From FEN-1219 sp963744305 (GTDB taxonomy: Bacteria; Pseudomonadota; Gammaproteobacteria; Steroidobacterales; Rariloculaceae), in NCBI GenBank assembly GCA_963744305.1, contig CAVUTF010000037.1:9443-73442 (forward strand): DNA of 64,000 bases, in the 5' to 3' direction. Below are positions 37,642 through 46,587 of this stretch, in pieces. Numbering within the stretch: the stretch's first letter is position 1; every line of letters starts with the position of its first letter. Below the pieces are notes generated by a model that was not told where the DNA came from, did no database searches, and was given only the letters and a program-made list of their open reading frames with translations. The translations under genes were made by a program, and so were the position numbers.

Positions 37642-38595
37642 ATGACGATGAACCGCCGCCGGATCGCTTCCTACGCGGCCGTGGCCGCTGCATGGCTCGG
37701 TGCCGTGGCCGGCCTTCTTGCGCCTCGTGCGGAGGCTGAGCTCGAGGTCTTCGGCAACACCACGACGCTCGAGCTCGCGCCGGTCTTGCTCGCCGCGAGG
37801 GATCTCGGCGGGACGGTGTCGGTCAGCAACGGCGGCATCCCGGATCTATTCGACGAAAGTGCTGCGGATCTCGCGACCAATGCCGAAACGCAAGCGCTGC
37901 GTCAATCCGTGGATCATCCCGATCTGCGACTCATCTTCACGGTGGCGGAGGGTTTCTATCGCATCGTGGCGCGCCGCTCGGCCGGCATCGCCGCGCTTTC
38001 GGACTTGCGCGGCAAACGGATCGCTACGTCTCCGAACACGTCGGCCTCGTACAACATCCACAAGATGCTCGGCACGGTCGGAATGTCCAGCGACGACGTC
38101 ACGATCGTTCCCGTGATGCCGCTCGATCTGATGCCGCGAGCACTCGCGAATCGTGAGGTCGACGCCGTCGCGATCTGGGAACCGTGGATCCAGCTTGCGG
38201 CGGACGCGATCGGCGACGACGCGATCGAGTTTCAGGAGCGGCGCGTGTATCGCGAGCTGTTCTGTCTGTACGCGACGGCGGCAACTCTCGCGGACCCCAC
38301 GAAGCGCCGCGAGATCGTCGCGTTCGTGCGTGCGCTGATTAGCGCAACCGCGACCGTCGCTGAGCGGCCGAGCGAAGTGTGGCCGTTGGTCGCCTCGAGC
38401 ACGGGCTACGACATCGAGCTGATCGAACGAGTTTGGCACCATGAGGGTTATCCCGGGACTCTCGTGAGCGACCTCCTCGATGTCATGGTCGAGGAAGACG
38501 TCTACGTAGCGCGGGAACGCAACCGCGCGCCGCGCACACGCGCGCAGCTCGCGACTTTGATCGACGACAGCGTGCTGCGCGAGGCGCTTCGGTGA
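37642..38595 (+). CDS. ABC-type substrate-binding protein, NMT1/SsuA-like
   Basis: 317 residues from ATG 37642, chosen over the ATG at 37633 because AAAGGAG (37626-37632) lies nine bases upstream. Signal peptide (residues 1-34, YAAVAAAWLGAVAGLLAPRAEA). The mature protein has two alpha/beta lobes: GNTTTLELAPVLLAARDLGG, DLRLIFTVAEGFYRIVARRSAGI, SDLRGKRIATSPNTSASYNIHKML, VEVDAVAIWEPWI type segment (REVDAVAIWEPWIQL). This matches taurine/nitrate/thiamine-precursor (NMT1-like) binding proteins. No permease or ATPase gene is nearby, so either the partner is elsewhere or the protein serves another sensor or enzyme. The next gene overlaps its stop. Confidence 0.82.
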   Translation: MTMNRRRIASYAAVAAAWLGAVAGLLAPRAEAELEVFGNTTTLELAPVLLAARDLGGTVSVSNGGIPDLFDESAADLATNAETQALRQSVDHPDLRLIFTVAEGFYRIVARRSAGIAALSDLRGKRIATSPNTSASYNIHKMLGTVGMSSDDVTIVPVMPLDLMPRALANREVDAVAIWEPWIQLAADAIGDDAIEFQERRVYRELFCLYATAATLADPTKRREIVAFVRALISATATVAERPSEVWPLVASSTGYDIELIERVWHHEGYPGTLVSDLLDVMVEEDVYVARERNRAPRTRAQLATLIDDSVLREALR

Positions 38596-39593
38596 CGCGG
38601 TTGCACGCACGGGTTGCTTGGTTGGCCATGGGGATGCTCGCGGCCCTCGGACTGATGCGGCAGTTGAGCGCGCAGCAGGCGCCGCAGACCCATTGGGAAC
38701 AGTACAAGAACCGCCCGGCCGCTCCGCAGCCCGATCAGCACCTGACGGATCCGGCGCTCGTCGGTGCGATCGATTTGCACGCGCATCACGATCCCGACAG
38801 TTATCCGCGAAATCTGGATGCGTTCGACGTCGCGCGGCTCGCGAAGGATCGCGGCTTGCGCGGCATCGTGCTGAAGAATCACTGGACGGAAACGGCGGGT
38901 CTCGCGTATCTGGCGCGCAAATACGCGACGCCGGGTTTCGAGGTATTCGGTGCCCTGACTCTGGACTTACCGGTAGGCGGGCTCAATCCGCAAGCGATTC
39001 GGTACATGGCGGACGTCGCGGGCGGTTACGGCCGCATCGTTTGGATGCCGACTCACGATTCCGAGCACGAGGTGCTCTATAACAAGGAGAGCCGGCCTTT
39101 CATCCGAGTGTCGCGGGACGGTGTGCTCGTGCCGGAAGTGCACGACGTGATCGCCGTCGTCGCGGAGCACGACCTCACACTGGCGACCGGACACGTAACA
39201 GCCGAAGAAGCGCTGCAGATCTTGCGTGCCGCAGAGGCAGCCGGCGTGCGCCGGCTCATCGTCACGCATCCGCTGTTCGCCCCGCAGTACACGTTCATGT
39301 CCGTCGAGCAGTTGCGCGCCGCGGCCGAGCTCGGAGCGTTCCTCGAGATCATCGCGCGCAACTTGGCGCGCGACGGCGAGGCGAAGGATCGATCACTGGC
39401 CGCGATCCGAGCGATCGGCGCGACGCATTTCTTCGTGTCGAGCGATGCCGGTCTCTTGGGAGAGCTGAACCATACGGATGCGTTGGCCCTCGCGGCCAAA
39501 GCGTTGCGCGCCGCAGGGTTCACCGAGGCCGACCTCAGGTTGATGTACAAGGACAATCCCGCATTTCTCGTGGGCTTGCCGGTCCTGCCGTGA
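38592..39593 (+). CDS. DUF6282 amidohydrolase-like exported protein
   Basis: 333 residues from GTG 38592, overlapping the TGA of the upstream gene (GTGA), so translation is coupled. Signal peptide ends SAQQ. The core is a metal-dependent TIM-barrel: AIDLHAHHDPDSYPRNLDAFD (first HxH site), VLKNHWTETAGLAYLAR, VWMPTHDSEHE, LATGHVTAEEALQILR, VRRLIVTHPLFAP and SSDAGLLGELNHTDAL. The HxH, K/H, TGH, THP and final D residues fit the amidohydrolase-superfamily metal site, so a periplasmic metal-dependent hydrolase is likely. Substrate unknown. Coupling to the orphan binding protein suggests that it acts on the same compound. Confidence 0.85.
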   Translation: MTRLHARVAWLAMGMLAALGLMRQLSAQQAPQTHWEQYKNRPAAPQPDQHLTDPALVGAIDLHAHHDPDSYPRNLDAFDVARLAKDRGLRGIVLKNHWTETAGLAYLARKYATPGFEVFGALTLDLPVGGLNPQAIRYMADVAGGYGRIVWMPTHDSEHEVLYNKESRPFIRVSRDGVLVPEVHDVIAVVAEHDLTLATGHVTAEEALQILRAAEAAGVRRLIVTHPLFAPQYTFMSVEQLRAAAELGAFLEIIARNLARDGEAKDRSLAAIRAIGATHFFVSSDAGLLGELNHTDALALAAKALRAAGFTEADLRLMYKDNPAFLVGLPVLP

Positions 39594-39642
39594 TATATAT
39601 GCCACCGCTGCTCGTGACCGATCTCTACAGGAGAAAAACAAC

Positions 39643-40140
39643 ATGCAACGTTTGCTGACCGTGCTCGCGCTTTGCGCGTGCGCTTTTGCCGGGAATGCCT
39701 TGGCCGCCGCGCCGGAATACCAGACGATCCGGATGGAGATCGACGTCGCGAAGCCCGCCGCGCAGGTTTGGGCGAAGGTGGGCAAGTATTGCGACATCGC
39801 CGTATGGCTTAAAGTCGAGTGCAAGATCACGTCCGGCGACGGCGGGATAGGCACGGTGCGCGATCTCGCCGCTGGGCGGGTTACGGAAATACTGGTCGCC
39901 CAGACCGACCTCTCGTACGGCTACACGCAGCCCGCGCGGGAAGGTCAGTTCTACAATCTCTATCACGGGTTCATGGAGGCGAAGCCTGTGACGGCAACGA
40001 CCTCCAAGTTGATTTACACGCTGGTGTACGACATCTCCGACAAGCCCGACCAGGCCGCGAAGGACGCGGACGTGGCGCAGCGCCGCACGCGCTTCGAAGG
40101 CGCGCTGAAGGCGATGAAGGAGCTCGCCGAGGCGCCCTAA
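39643..40140 (+). CDS. Exported SRPBCC-family protein
   Basis: 165 residues; ATG 39643 with AGGAG about eight bases upstream. Signal peptide residues 1-22 (LLTVLALCACAFAGNALA). The mature part is a START/SRPBCC hydrophobic-ligand fold: MEIDVAKPAAQVWAKVGKYCDIAVWL, GTVRDLAAGRVTEILVAQTDL, LSYGYTQPAREGQFYN and a long C-terminal helix RRTRFEGALKAMKEL. It probably binds a hydrophobic compound in the periplasm. It follows the DUF6282 gene by 49 bases and faces the MBL gene (two bases apart). Confidence 0.82.
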   Translation: MQRLLTVLALCACAFAGNALAAAPEYQTIRMEIDVAKPAAQVWAKVGKYCDIAVWLKVECKITSGDGGIGTVRDLAAGRVTEILVAQTDLSYGYTQPAREGQFYNLYHGFMEAKPVTATTSKLIYTLVYDISDKPDQAAKDADVAQRRTRFEGALKAMKELAEAP

Positions 40141-40141
40141 C

Positions 40142-41095
40142 TCAGCGCGCCGGTGCGCTCAGCGCGTTGTACAGCGCGGTCACGAAGTTCGGGATGAACT
40201 GCGGTAGGCCGCCGACGCGCTGCTCGAACTCCTGCGTGGGCCGCGCCGCCTGAATTTGCTCGAGCGTCTTGCCTTCCTTGATCGCCGCGCTGACCCTGTC
40301 GCGAACGGTGACGATCAAATCCCGGTGCGCGACGAGCGCGGCGCGGTTCGTGACGGGCCCGTGACCCGGCACAACCTTCGTGTTCGGGCCGGAGAGCTCG
40401 ATGAACTGCTCGATGGACTTGAGCATCCCCATGATGTCGCCGCCGTTCGTGATCGCCGCGGCCGGGAATCCCTCCGAACGGAACACGTCGCCGGTCATTA
40501 GCACGTCGGCGTTCACGAACTTCACAGCCGTGTCGCCGTTGGTGTGCGACGGCTGCAGCGGAATTAGCTGCACCGTCTCGCCGTTCAGGTACACAGTGGT
40601 CGGGTTGTCGTACATGACGATCGGCAACGCCATCGGCGGTGCGACCGGCGGCACCTGGCCGTTCGCGCCCGGCCGCGGGTTCAGCAGCTGCTCGCGCAGG
40701 TTCGGACGGCCGAGAATCGTGACGCCGAGCTTCGCGAAGTTCTCGTTGCCGCCGGTGTGATCGCCGTGGACGTGAGTGTTCACGAGGAAGCGAAGCGGCG
40801 CCTGCGTGATTTGCTTGATCGCCGCGACGATCTTCTCCGTGACCGGCGCGAACTGCGCGTCGACGAGGAACACACCCTCGGGACCGACGAGCGCCGCCAT
40901 CCTTCCGCCTTGTCCATCGATGCCGTAGACATTGCCGCCGAGTAGCGTGGCGGTGACTTTGACTTCCTGCGGCGGTGCTGCTGCTGGCGGTTGGGCAGCG
41001 CCTTGCTGGGCATAGGCCGTCTGCGCCCCCAGCGTGAGCGCAAGCAGCACGCAGAATCCTTTGAAAGCGGTTCGAACGGAGTCGATGGTTGGCAT
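40142..41095 (-). CDS. Exported MBL-fold hydrolase
   Basis: 317 residues, intact. Signal peptide (residues 1-29, CVLLALTLGAQTAYAQ). Metal site: NTHVHGDHTGGNENF (HxHxDH), LQPSHTNGDTAVKF, ADVLMTGDVF and VPGHGPVTN. The Asn/Thr-Gly-Asp third site and GHG end are as in quinoprotein-relay and lactonase-like MBL proteins. The ATG at 41095 follows AGGGGGA. It is a complete relative of the frameshifted MBL gene at 16531-17464, with the standard HxHxDH motif. Substrate unknown. Confidence 0.88.
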   Translation of the reverse strand: MPTIDSVRTAFKGFCVLLALTLGAQTAYAQQGAAQPPAAAPPQEVKVTATLLGGNVYGIDGQGGRMAALVGPEGVFLVDAQFAPVTEKIVAAIKQITQAPLRFLVNTHVHGDHTGGNENFAKLGVTILGRPNLREQLLNPRPGANGQVPPVAPPMALPIVMYDNPTTVYLNGETVQLIPLQPSHTNGDTAVKFVNADVLMTGDVFRSEGFPAAAITNGGDIMGMLKSIEQFIELSGPNTKVVPGHGPVTNRAALVAHRDLIVTVRDRVSAAIKEGKTLEQIQAARPTQEFEQRVGGLPQFIPNFVTALYNALSAPAR

Positions 41096-41159
41096 TGTTA
41101 TTCCCCCTACCTGGCGTTCCCGGCGCGGGAATCGCTAGCCGCCGACTATAGCAGCGCCA

Positions 41160-42041
41160 CTACTGAGGTGCCCCGAACTCCTGCGCCCAGTAAATGGACG
41201 GATTGCCCGACGGGGCGAGCGCAAAGGCAATGCCCATCTCCTTGAAGCTCGGCCCCATGAGCGTGGCGCAATGTGGGGGGCTCTCGAGCCAGCCTGCGAC
41301 GACCGTGTCCGCGTCGCGCTGTCCGGCGGCAATGTTCTCGCCCGACACTACCCATCGGTATCCCGCGCGGGTGATGCGCTCGGCGGACGTGCTGCCATCC
41401 GAGCCGCCGTGACCGAGCGAGCCGCGCTCTGCCATGTCGCTGGCATGGTGCAACGCAACCAGTGTGAGTGTCGCCGAGAGTATCAATGGCGGTGCAACAT
41501 CATAGGTATCGCCGCCGCATGTCCTACCTTCGGCTCTCGCCGAGTTCACGAGCTCGAGGACGCGCTGCTCGACCGCAGCTGGATCCAAAACCGGCGGCGC
41601 AGGCATGGGGGCCGCGAGCACGACCCAGGTATTGTCGCCGCTTTGAAACACACCGAGCTCCGAGTACCGCGGATCGTTGACGCCGGTGCAGTAACGCTCG
41701 GCGAGCGCACGCCTGATCGCTTCGTCCTCCCGTGAACCTCGGACGTGAAACGACGTCGAGCTCATTGCGGGATAGCCGACACGCTTGATCGCGTCACTCA
41801 GGCTCCTGCGCGCCAATTCCTGCGCAACGTCGTCGAGTGCTTCGTGCGGTTGCACTGTCGTGCCGATGCCGGGGTTTCCGGCGCAACCTTGCGTGCGAAG
41901 CGTATTGACGACGGCATGCGGGTCGGCGCGCGCCGTTTGGGCAATCATGAGCGCCGCGGCTCCCACCAGCGCGCTCATGGCGAAATGGCCCGGCTTGCTC
42001 CGAGCGCTTCCGCCTAGGCGACCCTGACGAGTGAGTCCCAT
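41160..42041 (-). CDS. Exported CAP-domain (SCP-like) protein
   Basis: 293 residues from ATG 42041; ATG 41978 is also possible and gives a shorter leader. Signal segment SALVGAAALMIAQTARA. An N-terminal domain has two cysteines (TQGCAGNPGIG, YCTGVNDPRYSELGV); the C-terminal CAP domain has LELVNSARAEGRTCGG, LVALHHASDMAERGSLGHGGSDG, VSGENIAAGQRDADTVVAGWLESPPHCATLMGPSFKEMGIAF and YWAQEFGA. The His, Glu and His residues of the CAP site are present. Probably a periplasmic or secreted lipid- or sterol-binding/protease-like protein. Confidence 0.8.
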   Translation of the reverse strand: MGLTRQGRLGGSARSKPGHFAMSALVGAAALMIAQTARADPHAVVNTLRTQGCAGNPGIGTTVQPHEALDDVAQELARRSLSDAIKRVGYPAMSSTSFHVRGSREDEAIRRALAERYCTGVNDPRYSELGVFQSGDNTWVVLAAPMPAPPVLDPAAVEQRVLELVNSARAEGRTCGGDTYDVAPPLILSATLTLVALHHASDMAERGSLGHGGSDGSTSAERITRAGYRWVVSGENIAAGQRDADTVVAGWLESPPHCATLMGPSFKEMGIAFALAPSGNPSIYWAQEFGAPQ

Positions 42042-42074
42042 CGCAACATCATACAAGCGCAGGGGTGCGGCGCC

Positions 42075-43888
42075 TCAGTCCTCGGGCAGTGCGAACACCC
42101 AAATCGTCGAGCTGCGCACGATCGGCAGATCAATCTCGGGCGTGAGCATCGGGAACGTGATCGCGTGTGCCGAGCCATAACCGACGACCATCGCGACGTA
42201 TTGCTTGCCGTTCACGGCGTAGCTGATCGGCGCGGCACTTGGCACGTCGGAGAGGCGCGCCCGCCATAGGGCCTCGCCGGTTGCGTCGTCGTAGGCCGTG
42301 AACCACGCGATCGAGCGCGCCCGCGAACACGAGCCCGCCCGCGGTGGCGAGCACGCCCGTGGTCTGTGGCGCGCGTTGCCGCGCGCTCCACACGGTCTCG
42401 CGAGTGTCGAGGTCGATCGCCTGAATCCGGCCGAAGCGGCCGTCGCTGTCGAGGCGCGGCCGGATGGTCCAGCGCACGCCGGTCGAAAGCGAGCCGCGCT
42501 GGTCCTGCGGCACCGGAGTCAGGTCCATGCAGGATTCGACCACCGGCACATAGAGCATCTTCGTCTGCGGATTGATCGACGCGGGAACCCAGCTCTTCGC
42601 GCCGCCGGCATGCGGGCATACGATCACGGGCTTCTCGCGCGAAGGGATCAAACTCGGATCGATTTCCTTCGCGCCCGTGCGCGGATCGATCGTCGTGATG
42701 ATGTTCTGCAGTCCCAAGTCGATCGAAAAGAGATAGCGGCCGTCCTCCACATCGAGCGCGTCGTAGATCGCCTCTTTGCCGGACGTGACGAGCACCTTGC
42801 GCTCGCGGCCGTTCACGGAGAGATCGATGAGCTGACGCTCGAACGCCCAATCGAAGTCCCACTGATCGTTCGGCACGTGCTGGAAATACCACGCGACCTT
42901 GCCGGTGTCGGGGTCCAGAGCAACGGTCGAGTTCGTGTAGAGCGCTTCGTTCGTCACGCCGCGGCGGCCGACGGGGTCGCGCAGCGGGCCCGTGTCGTAC
43001 GTCGGTGCCGGGCCGAAGAACGCGAGCTTGCGCCGGGCGTCGTAGCTGCCCGCGGTCCACACGGAGCCGCCCGTGCGTTGCTCGACGGGCAGTCCGTTCC
43101 AAGTGTCGCCGCCGGGCTCGCCGGGGCGTGCGATGGTGTAGAACCGCCACGCTTCCTTGCCGGTCTCGGCATCGAGCCCAACGATATACGCGCCGCCGGG
43201 CGCCTGCCCGTTCACGCCCTGCATGACCTTGCCCGCTGCTACGAGCGGACCGCCGCTCAAGCCGAACCCGCTGTTAGGTTCGGTGATTGGTTGATCCCAC
43301 ACGACGTCGCCGGTCCTCACGTTCAGCGCGACGACGTGCACGTCCGAGGTGCCGAAGTAGATCTTGTCGCCGTAGAGCGCGAGATTGCGCTTCACGGTGG
43401 GCCGAAAATCGTTGGGGAGCTCCCGCGCGTAGTGCCAGAGCTCGTCGCCCGTAGCGGCGTCGAGGGCCTGAACGTGGTCGCCGTAGCGAGTGCACGTAGA
43501 TCACACCGTCGTGCACGAGCGGCGTCGCGGCGTTCGGTCCCGCGGGCAGCGCGAGGGACCACGCGAGCTGCAGCTCGTCGACGTTCTTCTTATCGATGGC
43601 CGTGAGCGGCGAGAAGCCCAAGCCGTCGTGCGTGCGCCGCCAGGTGAGCCAGTCGCTCGGTGGAGGATTCGCGAGGAGAGCGTCCGTGACTCGCGCCGAG
43701 GCGTCGAGCGGATTCGGGGGCGCGGGCCAGCGCGGTTGCTCGACCCCGGGAGTCAGCGGGCCGCCGGGGCTGAACTGCCGCAGGCGCTGCTGCTCGGAAA
43801 GGTCGCCCTGAGCCGGCGGTGGAGCCTGCGCAGCGGCGATTCCAATCATTGCAATGCCCGCCCAAGCGAACGTCGCCAACCGCTTCAT
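42075..43888 (-). CDS. PQQ-dependent dehydrogenase-like beta-propeller (two frameshifts)
   Basis: About 603 residues from ATG 43888. Leader MKRLATFAWAGIAMIGIAAAQ. Eight-bladed propeller with tryptophan-docking motifs: GDVVWDQPITEPN, GKEAWRFYTIARPGEPGGDTWNG, GKVAWYFQHVPNDQWDFDW, VWSARQRAPQTTGVLATAGGLVF. Breaks near 43490 (true reading YGDHVQALDAATGDELWH) and 42300 (AYDDATGEALWRARL), each an extra base. The end is VFALPED. The short-loop GLVFAGALD and GYGSAHAITFP are as in quinoprotein alcohol/glucose dehydrogenases, with PQQ as the likely cofactor. I do not see a C-terminal heme c domain, so electrons would go to a separate acceptor. Periplasmic. Confidence 0.83.
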
Positions 43889-44145
43889 CACTTGTGTTTC
43901 GCTCCGTCGCCTGAGGCTGCCAGAGTACCCGAACGTCACCGTTGCGGCTCCAACGTGTCGCAGATTGGCAACGATGCGACGGTGGGAACGCTTTTTGCTA
44001 GAAAACGGAAGTGGAAGTAGTTTCGCGTGAGTTTCGCTACGTTTTGGATTTTGTGACACATTTGGCGCGTTGCAGAATTTGTAAGCGAGCGGGCACGATC
44101 TGTCTGTTAAGCTTCGGAGGATAATCAACGAAGAGCTGTGCGCCG

Positions 44146-46062
44146 ATGAGCGGCTGGAAATACACCGACGACACACCCGAACGCGAAGATGCCGCGGACG
44201 AGAACGTGCGCGCGGCTCGTTCGAACGGCGGCGCGGACGAGCATGAAGGCGAACGCACGCCGGCACGCAGGGCCGTCGATGCCGTCAGGGAGCTCGGCAG
44301 CGTCGTCGCCGGTCGCTACGTCCTGAAGAGTCATCTCGGCAGGGGGCGATACGGCGAAATCTATGAAGCCGTCGATCGCTCGTTGTCGGATCCGCAGATT
44401 CAGCAGGAACACTGCGTCGCGTTGCATCTGCTTCACGAGCGAATCGCGCAGCAAACGCGGCTGCTCCAGAAGCTCGATGCGAGCTATCACCAACCGCACC
44501 TGTGGTCACACCCGAACGTCGTCAAGGTGCGCGGATTTGGCCGTGATGCCGGCAAGTTTTTCCTCGTCATGGAGCTGCTCGAAGGCGTGACGCTGCGCTC
44601 GATCCTCGACGATCCCTCGTCGCCGGAGCCCGTGTCGGAGGCCGAGATTTTCGCGGTGCTTCGCGCGGTCGGCGATGCCTTGAAGTACGCGCACGCGAAG
44701 GGCGCGATTCACGGTGACATTCGGCCGGAGAAAATCTTCATCACGGAAGGTTACGCGGTCAAAGTGCTCGACTTGCTCCCGGCTAGCGCGCCGCGGACCT
44801 TGCCGTTCTTCGTGGAGGAGGCGGCGTCGAACCGGCCCACGAGCTCGGATCAGCGGGATGACGTTTATGGCCTCGCCTGTCTCGCGTACGAGCTCTTCGC
44901 GGGGAGGCATCCGTACAACACGAACTCGCCGCTCGAGGCACTGAACGCCGGGCTCAACCTAGCGCCGATTTTGCGGCTCGGACCGAAGCGGTGGGAGGCG
45001 CTCGCACGCGGGCTTGCGCTGCGCCGCGAGCACAGGACGGCAAGTGTTGCCGCGTTTCTTGCCGAGCTCGGCATCACAGGCAATGAAAAACTGCGTCCGG
45101 AGGGCGACGCGTCGGCAAAAGCGCCGGCGCCGGCGAGTGCGCCGACATCGGCGAGTGCGCCAATTCCGCACACGCGTGCGCGGGACGACGACGTTCCCGT
45201 CGTCGGCGACTACTCCGGGACCTGGGAAGTACGCAGCCACCCCGCACCACCACCACCACCGCCGCCGCAGCAGCAGCCTGCTCGCGCTGCGTTTGCGGAG
45301 AGCCCAGAGGCATGGCGGCGCTATCCGCGGGATTTCGACCTGTACGCGGAGCTTCCGAGCCGTGCCGCGCGCCGCCCGTCGCGGCCGATCTTGTGGGGAC
45401 TGGCCCTCGTCGTCGGCCTCGCGGTCGTGGCCGCCGCTGGCGTCTATTGGAACTACCAACCGGCGCGCACCCGCGGCGAGGAGTTGCTCTCCAAGGGCTT
45501 TGAGCTCGCGGAAAACGCTCTTCGCAGGGGCGCGGAGGTAGTGCCTGGTGCCGAGCAGGATGCCACGGTCGTTACGCCGCCGATTGCGGAGATAAGCCCT
45601 GAACCTCCTGCGGAGGTCGCGGATTCGAGCACCCGGATCGAGTCGCCGCCGCAACCGCAGCAGAGTCAACCTGTAAAGGCCGCGGCGCCGGCGCCGAGTC
45701 CCGCCGGCGCTTCCCGACCGGAGGTCGTCGAGTTTGCGACGCCCGTCGTGACGATTTCGGAAGGTCAGACGGTGGCAATAGCCACCGTTCGCCGCCGTGG
45801 CGGGAGCTTGAGCGAGTCGTCCTTCGTTTGGTGGACGAGCGATGGCAGTGCGACCGCCGACGACGACTATGCAAATCTCGGAGCGCGTATCGAGAAGTTC
45901 GCCGCGGGCGAGGAGACGCGCACGATCCACATTCCGCTCGTCAGCGACTCGAAACCCGAGAGTCGCGAGAACTTCTACGTGAATCTACGCGAAGGCGAGC
46001 AACTCGGACGGCGCCTCGATCAGGCTCAACGAATCGAAATCGTGGTCGTCGACGACGACTGA
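44146..46062 (+). CDS. Kinase-like receptor with one membrane helix and extracellular Calx-beta domain
   Basis: 638 residues. Kinase-like domain 56-310: G-loop LGRGRYGE (64-71); at the VAIK position the sequence is CVALHLL with His94 in place of the ATP-anchoring Lys; catalytic loop IHGDIRPEKI with Asp191 but Lys196 in place of Asn; the DFG position is Asp209-Leu-Leu; DDVYGLACLAYELFAGRHPY is the alphaF region. A Pro/Ala-rich linker (368-380 poly-Pro) leads to a membrane helix at about 415-435. The periplasmic part has an acidic/Pro linker and a Calx-beta domain at 530-638 (VVTISEGQTVAIATVRR, DDDYANLGARIEKFAAGEETRTI). Loss of the ATP Lys and Asn suggests a pseudokinase or weak kinase that senses through Calx-beta. 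MgtC follows 16 bases on. Confidence 0.8.
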   Translation: MSGWKYTDDTPEREDAADENVRAARSNGGADEHEGERTPARRAVDAVRELGSVVAGRYVLKSHLGRGRYGEIYEAVDRSLSDPQIQQEHCVALHLLHERIAQQTRLLQKLDASYHQPHLWSHPNVVKVRGFGRDAGKFFLVMELLEGVTLRSILDDPSSPEPVSEAEIFAVLRAVGDALKYAHAKGAIHGDIRPEKIFITEGYAVKVLDLLPASAPRTLPFFVEEAASNRPTSSDQRDDVYGLACLAYELFAGRHPYNTNSPLEALNAGLNLAPILRLGPKRWEALARGLALRREHRTASVAAFLAELGITGNEKLRPEGDASAKAPAPASAPTSASAPIPHTRARDDDVPVVGDYSGTWEVRSHPAPPPPPPPQQQPARAAFAESPEAWRRYPRDFDLYAELPSRAARRPSRPILWGLALVVGLAVVAAAGVYWNYQPARTRGEELLSKGFELAENALRRGAEVVPGAEQDATVVTPPIAEISPEPPAEVADSSTRIESPPQPQQSQPVKAAAPAPSPAGASRPEVVEFATPVVTISEGQTVAIATVRRRGGSLSESSFVWWTSDGSATADDDYANLGARIEKFAAGEETRTIHIPLVSDSKPESRENFYVNLREGEQLGRRLDQAQRIEIVVVDDD

Positions 46063-46078
46063 GGCGCGCGCCCCGTCA

Positions 46079-46555
46079 ATGGACTTGATCCTCGACGAGC
46101 TTCGCCAGTCCTTTCCGGATGCGCGCGAGGCGGTCCGTGTCGTCATTCGTTTGCTCGCCGCACTGCTCGCCGGTGCGATCATTGGCATGCAACGCGAGCA
46201 CTCGGGCAAAGCGGCGGGCCTGCGCACGCACATGCTCGTCTGCCTCGGCACCGCGCTGTTCGTCATCGCGGCCGAGGAGGTCGGCATGCAGCAGGATGCG
46301 ATGTCACGCGTCGTCCAGGGTCTCGCGACCGGTATCGGATTCCTGGGCGCCGGCGCCATCATCAAAATGGAGAGCACCCGCGAGATCCGCGGCCTCACCA
46401 CCGCGGCCGGCATCTGGATGACGGCGGCGATCGGCGTCGCCGTCGGTCTCGGGCACCTCGGCACGGCGGCACTCGGTGTGCTGTTCGCGTGGGTTGTGCT
46501 CGCGGTCGTGGTCAAGCTGGAGCCGCGGATTGACGGCTCGAACAACCGCGCGTGA
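46079..46555 (+). CDS. MgtC/SapB-family membrane protein
   Basis: 158 residues. Hallmarks of MgtC/SapB: IRLLAALLAGAIIGMQREHSGKAAGLRTHMLVCLGTALF, GLATGIGFLGAGAIIK, RGLTTAAGIWMTAAIGVAVGLG and LAVVVKLEP. Four to five membrane helices and an Asp residue in the first helical region are as expected; no C-terminal ACT-like domain, so it is the short SapB-like form. MgtC inhibits the F-type ATPase and phosphate uptake in pathogens and is induced by magnesium limitation. Encoded 16 bases after the kinase-like receptor, likely in one operon, which could give the receptor control of this protein. Confidence 0.9.
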   Translation: MDLILDELRQSFPDAREAVRVVIRLLAALLAGAIIGMQREHSGKAAGLRTHMLVCLGTALFVIAAEEVGMQQDAMSRVVQGLATGIGFLGAGAIIKMESTREIRGLTTAAGIWMTAAIGVAVGLGHLGTAALGVLFAWVVLAVVVKLEPRIDGSNNRA

Positions 46556-46587
46556 ATCGCTAGTTGGTGCACTGATAGCGCATGCAT

